From NCBI GenBank assembly GCA_937930265.1, contig CALGLI010000364.1, positions 1 through 7,029 of the forward strand: DNA of 7,029 bases, in the 5' to 3' direction. This DNA is from an uncultured Veillonella sp. (GTDB lineage Bacteria; Bacillota; Negativicutes; Veillonellales; Veillonellaceae). Below, in pieces: positions 1 through 5,204 of this stretch. Position 1 is the first letter of the stretch. Each line of letters opens with the position of its first letter. The notes under the pieces were generated by a model that was given only the letters and a program-made list of their open reading frames with translations, did no database searches and was not told where the DNA came from. A program made the position numbers and the translations under genes.

Positions 1-502
1 ATCTAGGATTATTTCCTCGCAGTATATTTCACGAGAATACCATCCGCTGATTGGTCTTAGACTTTCTAAGGTGATAAAAGATAATCAAAAGAAATATTAT
101 GATGCGTTTATCATTACCAATTCAGAATATAATCGTGGAGATTTGACATACTTCATTATTGAATTTTTAACTCTTTTAGAAACGACGATAAAAAATGCAA
201 GAGAGCTATTAGTAACGAGAGTGACCCGTTTACGTGAAGCGGAAAAGAAATTAGAAAGATTTTTAGAAAAGAACCAAATTACAGATCAAGTGATACAAGA
301 TATTTATTTTGTAGCATTACAAGCGAGTATGTTTTCTCTCTTTTCAGGCGCTACCAAGGATGAAATCGTAGCAGCAATTGGTAAGAGTAAACGAACGTTA
401 GATAGTAAATTAAAAGAAATACCATCAGACCATTTAGTGGTTACCAAGGTGGGTAAAGTGCTACATTTTAAATTAAATGTAGATATACTCAAGTCATCCT
501 AA
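1..502 (+). CDS. Fic-family protein, C-terminal part (5' end outside window)
   Basis: The frame is open from base 2 to the TAA at 500-502, so 166 residues of a longer protein are visible. An in-frame GTG at 71 is unlikely to be the true start, because coding-like sequence continues upstream of it and no SD precedes it. The first ~60 residues (…YHPLIGLRLSKVI…YYDAF…NRGDLTYFIIEFL…) resemble the last helices of the Fic fold in Firmicute Fic proteins. A charged, coiled-coil-like helix follows (LREAEKKLERFLEKN). The last ~70 residues look like a winged helix-turn-helix (GATKDEIVAAIGKSKRTLDSKLKEI). Fic domains usually transfer AMP or another nucleotide-derived group to a hydroxyl of a target protein. 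The catalytic HPFx[D/E]GNGR loop would lie upstream of the window and cannot be checked, so activity is unproven. It converges with the permease gene. Confidence 0.7.
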   Translation, partial: SRIISSQYISREYHPLIGLRLSKVIKDNQKKYYDAFIITNSEYNRGDLTYFIIEFLTLLETTIKNARELLVTRVTRLREAEKKLERFLEKNQITDQVIQDIYFVALQASMFSLFSGATKDEIVAAIGKSKRTLDSKLKEIPSDHLVVTKVGKVLHFKLNVDILKSS

Positions 503-534
503 CGCCTACAAATTAGTACTAGTAGTAATATAAG

Positions 535-571
535 AAAAGGATAGCCGAGCATTTGCTTAGCTATCCTTTTT
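535..571. terminator. Bidirectional Rho-independent terminator
   Basis: The arm AAAAGGATAGC (535-545) pairs perfectly over 11 bp with GCTATCCTTTT (560-570), with a 14-base loop between them. The plus strand ends in TTTTT. The minus strand ends in TTTTCTT. It lies between the convergent Fic-type gene and the permease gene and can serve both. Confidence 0.9.
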
Positions 572-581
572 GTATTAGATA

Positions 582-1943
582 TTATTTTTTCTTGAGACGG
601 TACGCAATGTACAAGGCACCAATCCACGCTGGAATGATGTAGATGGAAGTGCGCATGGAATCCATTGTTAACATAACGCCAACTGCCATAGCGATGAAAG
701 CAAAGCAGAAGTAATTTGTGAATGGATATAAAATGGATTTGAACTTCAATTCATCAAGGCGACCTTCACGAGTGAAACGTTTACGGAATTTAAGATGTGT
801 CACTGGAATGATGAACCATGCAATGATCAAACCTGCTACGATGATGGCCAACAATTGCAAGAACACGTCACTAGCACTTGGGAAGATGTATGTTAAGAAT
901 ACAACAATCAAGGCTAAGGCTGCACAGAACAAGGTAGCAATCAATGGCACTCCTGTGGCCGTTAAGTTCTTGAAGATTTTTGGCGCATCACCAGATAATG
1001 CCATGCTATGCAAAATGCGAGAATTACTGTAAAGCAAGCTATTGTACACAGATAAGGCAGCGATTACAACAACGAAGTTTAAGATGTGGGCTGCTGCAGG
1101 AATACCGATGTTTGTAAAGATTTGAACAAAAGGGCTTGCATGTGTTCCTAGTTCGTTCCATGGAGATAGAGCCATGATGACAGTCATTGTACCTACATAG
1201 AAGATCAGGATACGAGCTAATAATTCATTAATCGCTTTTGGTAAAGTTTTTTCAGGATTTTCTGCTTCCCCAGCAGTAATGCCAATGAGTTCTACTCCGC
1301 CAAAGGAGAACATAACTACCGCGATAGAGGCAATAAAACCATAAGCACCATTCGGGAACAGCCCACCGTGAACCCAAAGGTTAGAGAAATTTTGTGGGAA
1401 TGTACCCATATCTCCGAAGAAGATGAGGAAGATACCGAAAGCGATCATAGCGATGATAGCCACCACTTTAATGAGTGATGCAAAGAACTCTACTTCTCCA
1501 TAGGCACGTACATTGATGAGATTAATCACGGTGACTAATGTAATACAAGCGAGGGTAGTGATCCAATGTGGAATGCCGGGCAACCAGAAATCTAAGTATA
1601 CTGAAATCGCAGCCAATTCTGCCATGCTGGCAAGCATGTATACAATCCAATAGTTCCAGCCAGATAAATAGCCTGCAAAGGAAGACCAATATTTACTAGC
1701 AAAATAGGTAAAGGAGCCAGACACGGGTTCGCGTACTGACATTTCTCCTAGCATACGCATTAAAAAGAAAATAAAGATGCCGGTTAATAAATAAGAGAAA
1801 ATAACACCTGGTCCTACCAATTGGATGGTGGGAGCGGATCCGTAGAAGAGGCCTGTCCCCACAGAGGCTCCTAATGCAATCATTTGCATGTGGCGACTTT
1901 TTAAGCCCCGATGCAATGATGTCTTTGATTCATTGTCTTTCAT
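582..1943 (-). CDS. Amino acid permease, APC superfamily, AAT family (AroP/PheP-like)
   Basis: This is a secondary transporter of 453 residues, close to the ~457 of E. coli AroP, predicted to bring amino acids across the inner membrane with protons. The start chosen is the ATG at 1943 (MKDNES), because GGGAAGGGAG on the minus strand (about 1951-1960) lies 9 bases upstream. An in-frame ATG at 1964 has no SD and would place this SD inside the coding sequence. Family marks are a short cytoplasmic N-terminus with LHRGLKSRH, the unwound-TM1 motif GASVGTGLF (residues 25-33), EPVSGSF (72-78), SGWNYW (94-99) and the TM6 segment FSFGGVELIGITAGEAENP (roughly 215-235). About 12 hydrophobic segments are visible and the tail is RLKKK. 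Similarity along the whole length is greatest to aromatic amino acid permeases, but substrate cannot be fixed from sequence because AAT members differ. It stands alone and is divergent from the EF-G-like gene. Confidence 0.9.
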   Translation of the reverse strand: MKDNESKTSLHRGLKSRHMQMIALGASVGTGLFYGSAPTIQLVGPGVIFSYLLTGIFIFFLMRMLGEMSVREPVSGSFTYFASKYWSSFAGYLSGWNYWIVYMLASMAELAAISVYLDFWLPGIPHWITTLACITLVTVINLINVRAYGEVEFFASLIKVVAIIAMIAFGIFLIFFGDMGTFPQNFSNLWVHGGLFPNGAYGFIASIAVVMFSFGGVELIGITAGEAENPEKTLPKAINELLARILIFYVGTMTVIMALSPWNELGTHASPFVQIFTNIGIPAAAHILNFVVVIAALSVYNSLLYSNSRILHSMALSGDAPKIFKNLTATGVPLIATLFCAALALIVVFLTYIFPSASDVFLQLLAIIVAGLIIAWFIIPVTHLKFRKRFTREGRLDELKFKSILYPFTNYFCFAFIAMAVGVMLTMDSMRTSIYIIPAWIGALYIAYRLKKK

Positions 1944-1992
1944 ACCATATAACTCCCTTCCCATGTATACTCTGAAATGATATATATCTATT

Positions 1993-2021
1993 AGAATACC
2001 ACAAACTATAGAATTTACCTA
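1993..2021 (-). promoter_or_regulatory. Possible permease promoter (extended -10)
   Basis: On the minus strand TGG-TATTCT (1993-2001) looks like an extended -10. A poor -35, TAGGTA (2016-2021), lies 17 bases upstream. Transcription would start near 1986, ahead of the chosen start codon. The -35 matches the consensus at only three positions, so this is a weak call. Confidence 0.35.
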
Positions 2022-2159
2022 GTAAAATTTTAGTTTAGTAGAGAAGTAACGGATGAAGAGTGAAAATATTTGAATATATGTAAACGAATATGAGTAGATG
2101 TAACTATATTTGTATATTCAAGTATATCAGTAGAATTACTGTTTTATACATAGAGGCAG

Positions 2160-2200
2160 TGTATGCATAATTGGCATACATAAATTTCACTTTATATAAA
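2160..2200 (+). promoter_or_regulatory. Promoter of EF-G-like gene with overlapping palindrome
   Basis: TTGGCA (2171-2176) can serve as a -35. The -10 would be TATATA (2193-2198, 16-base spacer) or TATAAA (2195-2200, 18-base spacer). The -35 is embedded in the perfect 7-bp inverted repeat TGTATGC (2160-2166) / GCATACA (2174-2180), the usual geometry of a repressor operator. No candidate regulator gene is visible in the window. Confidence 0.5.
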
Positions 2201-2221
2201 GGAGATTATAAACCTATGTAG
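2198..2221 (+). other. SD followed by AUG-UAG start-stop element
   Basis: AAAGGAG (2198-2204) is followed after 11 bases by ATG (2216-2218) and immediately by TAG (2219-2221). A ribosome initiating here would find a stop codon in the A site at once. The element lies 50 bases ahead of the EF-G-like start. It could be chance. It would also be only partly transcribed if the -10 is TATATA at 2193-2198, because the SD would then lie upstream of the transcription start. Confidence 0.25.
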
Positions 2222-2270
2222 AAATATTTAAACAATAGACTGTTTTCGGCTGTAAAGGAGGACGATGTTC

Positions 2271-4340
2271 ATGAAAGAATATACTAGTGATTTAATCAGA
2301 AACGTGGCGGTGGTCTCCCATGACGGGGCGGGTAAAACGGCATTAGTGGAAGCATTGTTATTGTCTTGTGGTGCTGTAGACTTTGTAGGCAAAGGACAAG
2401 ATAATAAACATATCATGGACTTTGAACCAGAAGAAATCAAACGGAATGTAACCATCCAATTAGGTATGGCTCCTTGTGAATGGAAAGGTCATAAAATTAA
2501 CTTTATCGATACACCAGGCTACTCCGAGTTCCATGGGGAAGTACGATCTGCTTTGCGTGCCGCAGACGGTATGCTTATGGTGTTGTCTGCAGGAACCGGT
2601 GTGGAAATCGATACCATCCGTGCTTGGGAATATGGCGTAGAATTACAAATGCCTCGTATGGCTTTCATCAATAAAATGGACGTTGAAAAAGCAGACTTCT
2701 TTGGTACTTTGGAAAAGATGCGTGAATTATTTGGTAAAGCCATTATGCCATTGCAAATTCCAATCGGTGAAGGACCTGCTTTCAAAGGTGTGGTAGACGT
2801 GGCAAAACGCACTGCCTATGTGTATGAAAATGGTAAGATGACAGAAGTGGAAGTGCCACCGGAGCTATCTGATAAAGTAGAAGAAATTCGTGAAATGACT
2901 GTGGAAGCGGCAGCAGAAGGTAACGATACATTATTAGAAAAATATTTAGATGGGCAAGAGTTGACCTTAGAAGAAATCCGTCAAGGCTTGCGCGAAGGTA
3001 TGTTGACAGGTCGCGTATGCCCTGTCATGTGTGGGACTGCCTTGGGTCGCATCGGTATGGACCAAGTCTTAGACCGTATGATTCGCTATATGCCAGATGC
3101 AACGAAAAAAGTGATGACCGCTATTGGCGTAGATTCCCAAGAGGAGCATATCGTAGTGGCGGATAAACCGTTCACAGGATTCGTGTTTAAAACAATTCTT
3201 GATCCATTTGCGGGAAAACAAAGCTTTGTTCGTGTATTCTCAGGAGAACTGAAAGTGGGCGACAAACTGTACAATGTAACCCGTGATGTAGAAGAAAAAT
3301 GGGGTAAAATGGTGACCTTGATTGGTAAACAACAAGTGCCCGTAGATGTGGCGAAAGCCGGTGACATCGTTGTGATCCCTAAATTAGCAGAAACGAAAAC
3401 AGGGGATACATTCGGCACCGCTGAATTTAAAGTACAATACGCACCAATTCGATTCCCGCAACCATTATATCGTGTGGCTATGGTACCTGAGAAAAAAGGA
3501 GAAGAGGAAAAATTGGCCAATGCACTGGCACGTATTTCTGAAGAAGATCCAACTTGTGAAGTGGTGAAAGACGTGGAAGGGCGTCAAATGCAAGTGCGTT
3601 GTATGGGTGATGTTCATTTAGAACATATTCTACAAAAAATGGAACGTAAATATGGGGTTCGTGCAAAATTAGAAACTCCGTACATTCCATATCGTGAAAC
3701 CATTCGTGGCACAGTGGAAGTAGAAGGTAAACATAAAAAACAAAGTGGTGGTCACGGTCAATATGGTCATGTAAAACTTGGTATTGCGCCATTGTATGAA
3801 GGTGAGTTTGAGTTTATCGATAAAATCTTTGGTGGTGCAGTACCTCGTCAATACATTCCAGCTGTGGAAAAAGGTGTTCGTGAAACCTTGGAAAAAGGAC
3901 TTTTGGCGGGCTATCCAATGATTGGCGTTCAAGTGACATTGTTAGATGGTTCCTATCACACAGTGGATTCCTCAGAGTTGGCCTTCAAAATGGCGGCTGC
4001 CCAAGCCTTGAAAAAAGGTGTGCCTGATGCGAAACCTATCTTGTTAGAACCAGTCTACAATGTGAATGTTATCGGACCAGAAGAATGTATGGGCGATATC
4101 ATGGGTGATTTGAACAGCCGTCGAGGTCGTGTGCTCGGCATGGACCAAGGGGCACGAGAAGGTATCACTGTGGTGAAAGCCCAAGTTCCATTGGTGGAAA
4201 TGTTGGATTATGTAACAGTATTGCGTTCCATGACACAAGGGCAAGGCGTGTTTAATATGGAATTTAGTGGTTATGAAGAAGTACCACATAAACAGGCGGA
4301 GGCGATTATTGCTGGATTCACAGATCACGAAGAGTCGTAA
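2271..4340 (+). CDS. Elongation factor G-like GTPase (EF-G paralogue)
   Basis: This 689-residue protein has the full five-domain EF-G layout. The start at 2271 (MKEYTS) is preferred: AAAGGAGG (2254-2261) lies 9 bases upstream, but only 3 bases from the in-frame ATG at 2265. The G domain has a P-loop SHDGAGKT (residues 16-23), switch I DFEPEEIKRNVTI (50-62), G3 DTPGY (80-84) and G4 NKMD (134-137). Domain II is at about 295-380 and domain III at about 390-465. Domain IV includes HKKQSGGHGQYGHV and YHTVDSSELAFK, and domain V has LEPVYNVNVIGPEECMGDIMGDLNSRRG. Canonical EF-G has AHIDAGKT, RGITI and DTPGH. Here the switch I glycine is Asn59 and the catalytic His is Tyr84, which mark the EF-G-like (FusA2-type) subfamily. 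Such paralogues bind ribosomes, but their role (translocation, recycling or stress) varies and is not shown here. The gene stands alone, with no ribosomal-protein neighbours, unlike the usual str-operon fusA. Confidence 0.93.
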   Translation: MKEYTSDLIRNVAVVSHDGAGKTALVEALLLSCGAVDFVGKGQDNKHIMDFEPEEIKRNVTIQLGMAPCEWKGHKINFIDTPGYSEFHGEVRSALRAADGMLMVLSAGTGVEIDTIRAWEYGVELQMPRMAFINKMDVEKADFFGTLEKMRELFGKAIMPLQIPIGEGPAFKGVVDVAKRTAYVYENGKMTEVEVPPELSDKVEEIREMTVEAAAEGNDTLLEKYLDGQELTLEEIRQGLREGMLTGRVCPVMCGTALGRIGMDQVLDRMIRYMPDATKKVMTAIGVDSQEEHIVVADKPFTGFVFKTILDPFAGKQSFVRVFSGELKVGDKLYNVTRDVEEKWGKMVTLIGKQQVPVDVAKAGDIVVIPKLAETKTGDTFGTAEFKVQYAPIRFPQPLYRVAMVPEKKGEEEKLANALARISEEDPTCEVVKDVEGRQMQVRCMGDVHLEHILQKMERKYGVRAKLETPYIPYRETIRGTVEVEGKHKKQSGGHGQYGHVKLGIAPLYEGEFEFIDKIFGGAVPRQYIPAVEKGVRETLEKGLLAGYPMIGVQVTLLDGSYHTVDSSELAFKMAAAQALKKGVPDAKPILLEPVYNVNVIGPEECMGDIMGDLNSRRGRVLGMDQGAREGITVVKAQVPLVEMLDYVTVLRSMTQGQGVFNMEFSGYEEVPHKQAEAIIAGFTDHEES

Positions 4341-4386
4341 CTTGTTTCGCTATGTAGCCTGTGGCGTTCTCAACTAGATAGAAAAA

Positions 4387-4593
4387 GGGAAGAGCACGGT
4401 ATACCCCTATTGATGATAGTCACGTTCAATTAGTTGTATATAGATAAAATAAAGAGCACGACACATTCCTTCACAAACGGTATTTCATAATGTTTGTTCA
4501 GGAACATGTCGTGCTCTTTTAGGATATATATAATTATGATGCATACGAACGTGACATAGGCTTAGTATGTTCGGGGCACACCGTGCTCTTCTT
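4387..4593. repeat. Nested inverted-repeat element, three concentric dyads
   Basis: Three pairs of arms share one centre. The outer pair is GAAGAGCACGGT (4389-4400) with ACCGTGCTCTTC (4580-4591), perfect over 12 bp. The middle pair is GTCACGTTC (4419-4427) with GAACGTGAC (4547-4555), perfect over 9 bp. The inner pair is a long hairpin, 4451-4478 with 4492-4519, 24 of 28 paired. The outer and inner arms both carry AGAGCACG, so that motif occurs twice on the left and its complement twice on the right. This accounts for most of the gene-free stretch after the EF-G-like gene. It may be an elaborated terminator, a structured RNA, or a remnant of a small palindromic mobile element. Confidence 0.65.
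4451..4520 (+). terminator. Long-stem terminator after EF-G-like gene
   Basis: AAAGAGCACGACA (4451-4463) pairs perfectly with TGTCGTGCTCTTT (4507-4519). After two mismatches the stem continues through TTCCT/AGGAA and further to 4478/4492, leaving a 13-base loop. It ends in CTCTTTT. Since the left arm starts AAAGAG, it could also act weakly on the minus strand. It lies about 110 bases past the EF-G-like stop codon. Confidence 0.75.
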
Positions 4594-4658
4594 GGGTTTG
4601 TGTAATTTAGTTAGTAAAGGGGCGCCACAAAGGCTACTACTCGAAATGGCGTTCATCA

Positions 4659-4667
4659 GGGGGGGGG
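4659..4667 (+). repeat. G9 homopolymer tract upstream of toxin promoter
   Basis: Nine consecutive G residues stand out in AT-rich DNA and end 4 bases before the -35 box of the promoter at 4672-4701. The tract and the -35 are bracketed by the 8-bp inverted repeat TACTCGAA (4638-4645) / TTCGAGTA (4679-4686). Poly-G tracts of this length are prone to slippage during replication. Confidence 0.75.
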
Positions 4668-4671
4668 AATA

Positions 4672-4701
4672 TTAACGGTTCGAGTAATTTTGTGGTATAA
4701 T
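4672..4701 (+). promoter_or_regulatory. Toxin promoter with extended -10
   Basis: TG-G-TATAAT (4693-4701) is a consensus -10 with the extended TGn element. TTAACG (4672-4677) is a moderate -35 at an 18-base spacing. The predicted start near 4708 coincides with the first base of the leader stem GGAAGAG. Confidence 0.75.
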
Positions 4702-4707
4702 AGTAGT

Positions 4708-4760
4708 GGAAGAGTCAACGACGTGTTGTTGGGCTCATCTCTTCCTTATATGGGAGGAGG
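4708..4760 (+). promoter_or_regulatory. Structured 5' leader of toxin mRNA with alternative SD pairing
   Basis: The 5' end GGAAGAG (4708-4714) pairs perfectly with CTCTTCC (4739-4745). An inner helix CAACGAC/GTTGTTG (about 4716-4731) lies inside it. The same CTCTTCC can instead pair over seven bases, with one G-U, with GGAGGAG (4753-4759) in the SD across a 7-base loop, which would hide the ribosome site. Bases 4727-4741 are also complementary to 4920-4934 in the 3' UTR (15 bp, two G-U). These mutually exclusive pairings resemble those that keep type I toxin mRNAs silent until processed or refolded. This is inferred from sequence alone. Confidence 0.6.
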
Positions 4761-4768
4761 TGGTTGCT

Positions 4769-4846
4769 ATGACTAAGTATGAAAAGATTTCTTTGATCAT
4801 TTCACTTGCTAGTTTAGCAATTCAACTCATTGATCTAGTAAAATAG
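4769..4846 (+). CDS. Putative type I toxin, 25-residue hydrophobic (holin-like) peptide
   Basis: ATG at 4769-4771 opens a 25-codon ORF ending in TAG at 4844-4846. GGGAGGAGG (4752-4760) lies 8 bases ahead of it, one of the strongest SD sites in the window. The peptide begins MTKYEKISLI, continues as one hydrophobic helix (about residues 7-24: Ile, Leu, Ser, Ala, with Gln19 and Asp22) and ends in Lys. The order (short polar start with Tyr-Glu, then a single membrane helix) matches the small holin-like toxins of Firmicutes related to TxpA/BsrG, though it is shorter than those. Such peptides insert into the membrane and depolarise or damage it when overproduced. A dedicated promoter, a structured leader and an overlapping antisense RNA support a real gene. 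The family assignment is by resemblance; toxicity is not shown by sequence. Confidence 0.72.
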   Translation: MTKYEKISLIISLASLAIQLIDLVK

Positions 4847-4852
4847 ACAATG

Positions 4853-4897
4853 AAAAAGCCTAGCGTATAAGGTCTACCACACCTTAACACGTTAGGC
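4853..4897 (-). terminator. Minus-strand terminator of antitoxin RNA
   Basis: On the minus strand GCCTAACGT (4889-4897) pairs with ACGCTAGGC (4858-4866), nine pairs with one wobble. An inner helix TAAGG/CCTTA (4868-4872, 4882-4886) lies within it. The stem is followed directly by TTTTT (4857-4853). The plus strand has no comparable T-run next to the stem, so the direction is clear. Confidence 0.75.
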
Positions 4898-4965
4898 ATA
4901 TTTCAATTTTGGTAATTTTGAGATGAGCCTAACGCTAGCTGCACGTTATTGGCTCTTCCTTTGTT
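4853..4965 (-). ncRNA. Candidate antisense RNA antitoxin overlapping toxin 3' UTR
   Basis: A minus-strand promoter (-10 at 4972-4977) predicts a start near 4965, and a minus-strand terminator ends at 4853. This gives an RNA of roughly 110-115 nt, fully antisense to the toxin mRNA 3' UTR and convergent with it, as in the TxpA/RatA arrangement. Its 5' stretch begins GGAAGAGCC, and about 28 of 34 bases of the toxin leader (4708-4741) recur in it, apart from a 6-base insertion. The RNA has two hairpins: GAGCC-TAACG type (4925-4955) and the terminator stem (4858-4897). Expected action is duplex formation with the toxin transcript, leading to RNase III-type decay. No coding capacity was seen. Confidence 0.62.
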
Positions 4966-4970
4966 GCTTT
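4925..4970 (+). terminator. Probable terminator of toxin mRNA
   Basis: GAGCCTAACG (4925-4934) pairs with CGTTA and GGCTC (4944-4948, 4951-4955), ten pairs with a TT bulge and a 9-base loop. The U-rich but interrupted run TTCCTTTGTTGCTTTT follows. Read on the minus strand the same hairpin forms the 5' stem-loop of the antisense RNA. The broken U-tract makes this weaker than the other terminators here. Confidence 0.55.
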
Positions 4971-4971
4971 T

Positions 4972-5000
4972 AGTATAGCATAGTTTGTGAGAGAATAAAA
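4972..5000 (-). promoter_or_regulatory. Promoter of the antisense RNA
   Basis: Minus-strand TG-C-TATACT (4972-4980) is an extended -10, five of six matching TATAAT. A weak -35, TTTTAT (4995-5000), lies 17 bases upstream. It uses the same extended -10 design as the facing toxin promoter. Confidence 0.6.
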
Positions 5001-5029
5001 GAGGGAGCCTTGGGAGGAGACAATATACA

Positions 5030-5077
5030 AATTTTAATTCCATCGAGTTCGATGGAATTGGAAAATTAAATTTAATT
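5030..5077. repeat. 16-bp hairpin joined to a 14-bp palindrome
   Basis: AATTCCATCG (5036-5045) pairs perfectly with CGATGGAATT (5050-5059) around a 4-base AGTT loop. Outer AATTTT/AAAATT (5030-5035, 5062-5067) extends it past a GG bulge. The palindrome AATTAAATTTAATT (5064-5077) overlaps the right end. No T-run follows, so it is not a normal terminator. It sits in the 469-base gap between the toxin and the YhcH-type gene. The rest of that gap, apart from the antisense RNA and the promoter/repeat listed, is AT-rich with nothing recognisable. Confidence 0.6.
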
Positions 5078-5174
5078 GCGATTGAATAGATGAAGATAGT
5101 ATATGACAGTGAATTAATTAAAAGTTTAAAATAATAATATAGTCTAATGCATCATGTCGTTATCGAAATTGTGT

Positions 5175-5203
5175 TTGACCTTATATGGCTATGCTAGTAT
5201 AGT
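5175..5203 (+). promoter_or_regulatory. Promoter of the YhcH-family gene
   Basis: TTGACC (5175-5180), a 17-base spacer and TATAGT (5198-5203) make a near-consensus sigma70 promoter. The start is expected near 5210, inside the hexanucleotide repeat that begins two bases after the -10. Confidence 0.85.
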
Positions 5204-5204
5204 A

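Larger units (their letters stand above)
1965..2270. other. Divergent intergenic region with several dyads
   Basis: No gene is visible here. Besides the promoters listed separately it holds three dyads. TGAATATA (2071-2078) faces TATATTCA (2113-2120), an 8-bp inverted pair whose halves resemble ArgR-type half-sites (TGAAT/ATTCA). CAGTA-GAAT-TACTG spans 2128-2141. TGTATGC-N7-GCATACA spans 2160-2180. In such AT-rich DNA short dyads also arise by chance. Only the last has a position, over a -35 box, that suggests function. Confidence 0.45.

Noticed and set aside
304..492. Minus-strand 62-residue ORF
   Set aside because: It is antisense to the Fic-type C-terminal coding region, which has recognisable domain structure; no SD.
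71..502. Fic-type ORF taken as a complete 143-residue gene starting at GTG 71
   Set aside because: The frame stays open to the window edge with family-like residues upstream of 71 and no SD before the GTG, so it is the tail of a longer gene.
718..1032. Plus-strand ORF of 104 residues
   Set aside because: It lies entirely opposite the permease gene, has no SD, and its composition looks like a shadow frame.
3086..3932. Several overlapping minus-strand ORFs opposite the EF-G-like gene
   Set aside because: All are antisense to a well-conserved gene, rich in Cys/His/Ser as expected of shadow frames, and lack start signals.
5090..5134. 14-codon ORF starting MKIVYD
   Set aside because: It has no SD and no promoter at a useful distance, and a charged, unremarkable sequence. 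It is probably chance in AT-rich DNA.
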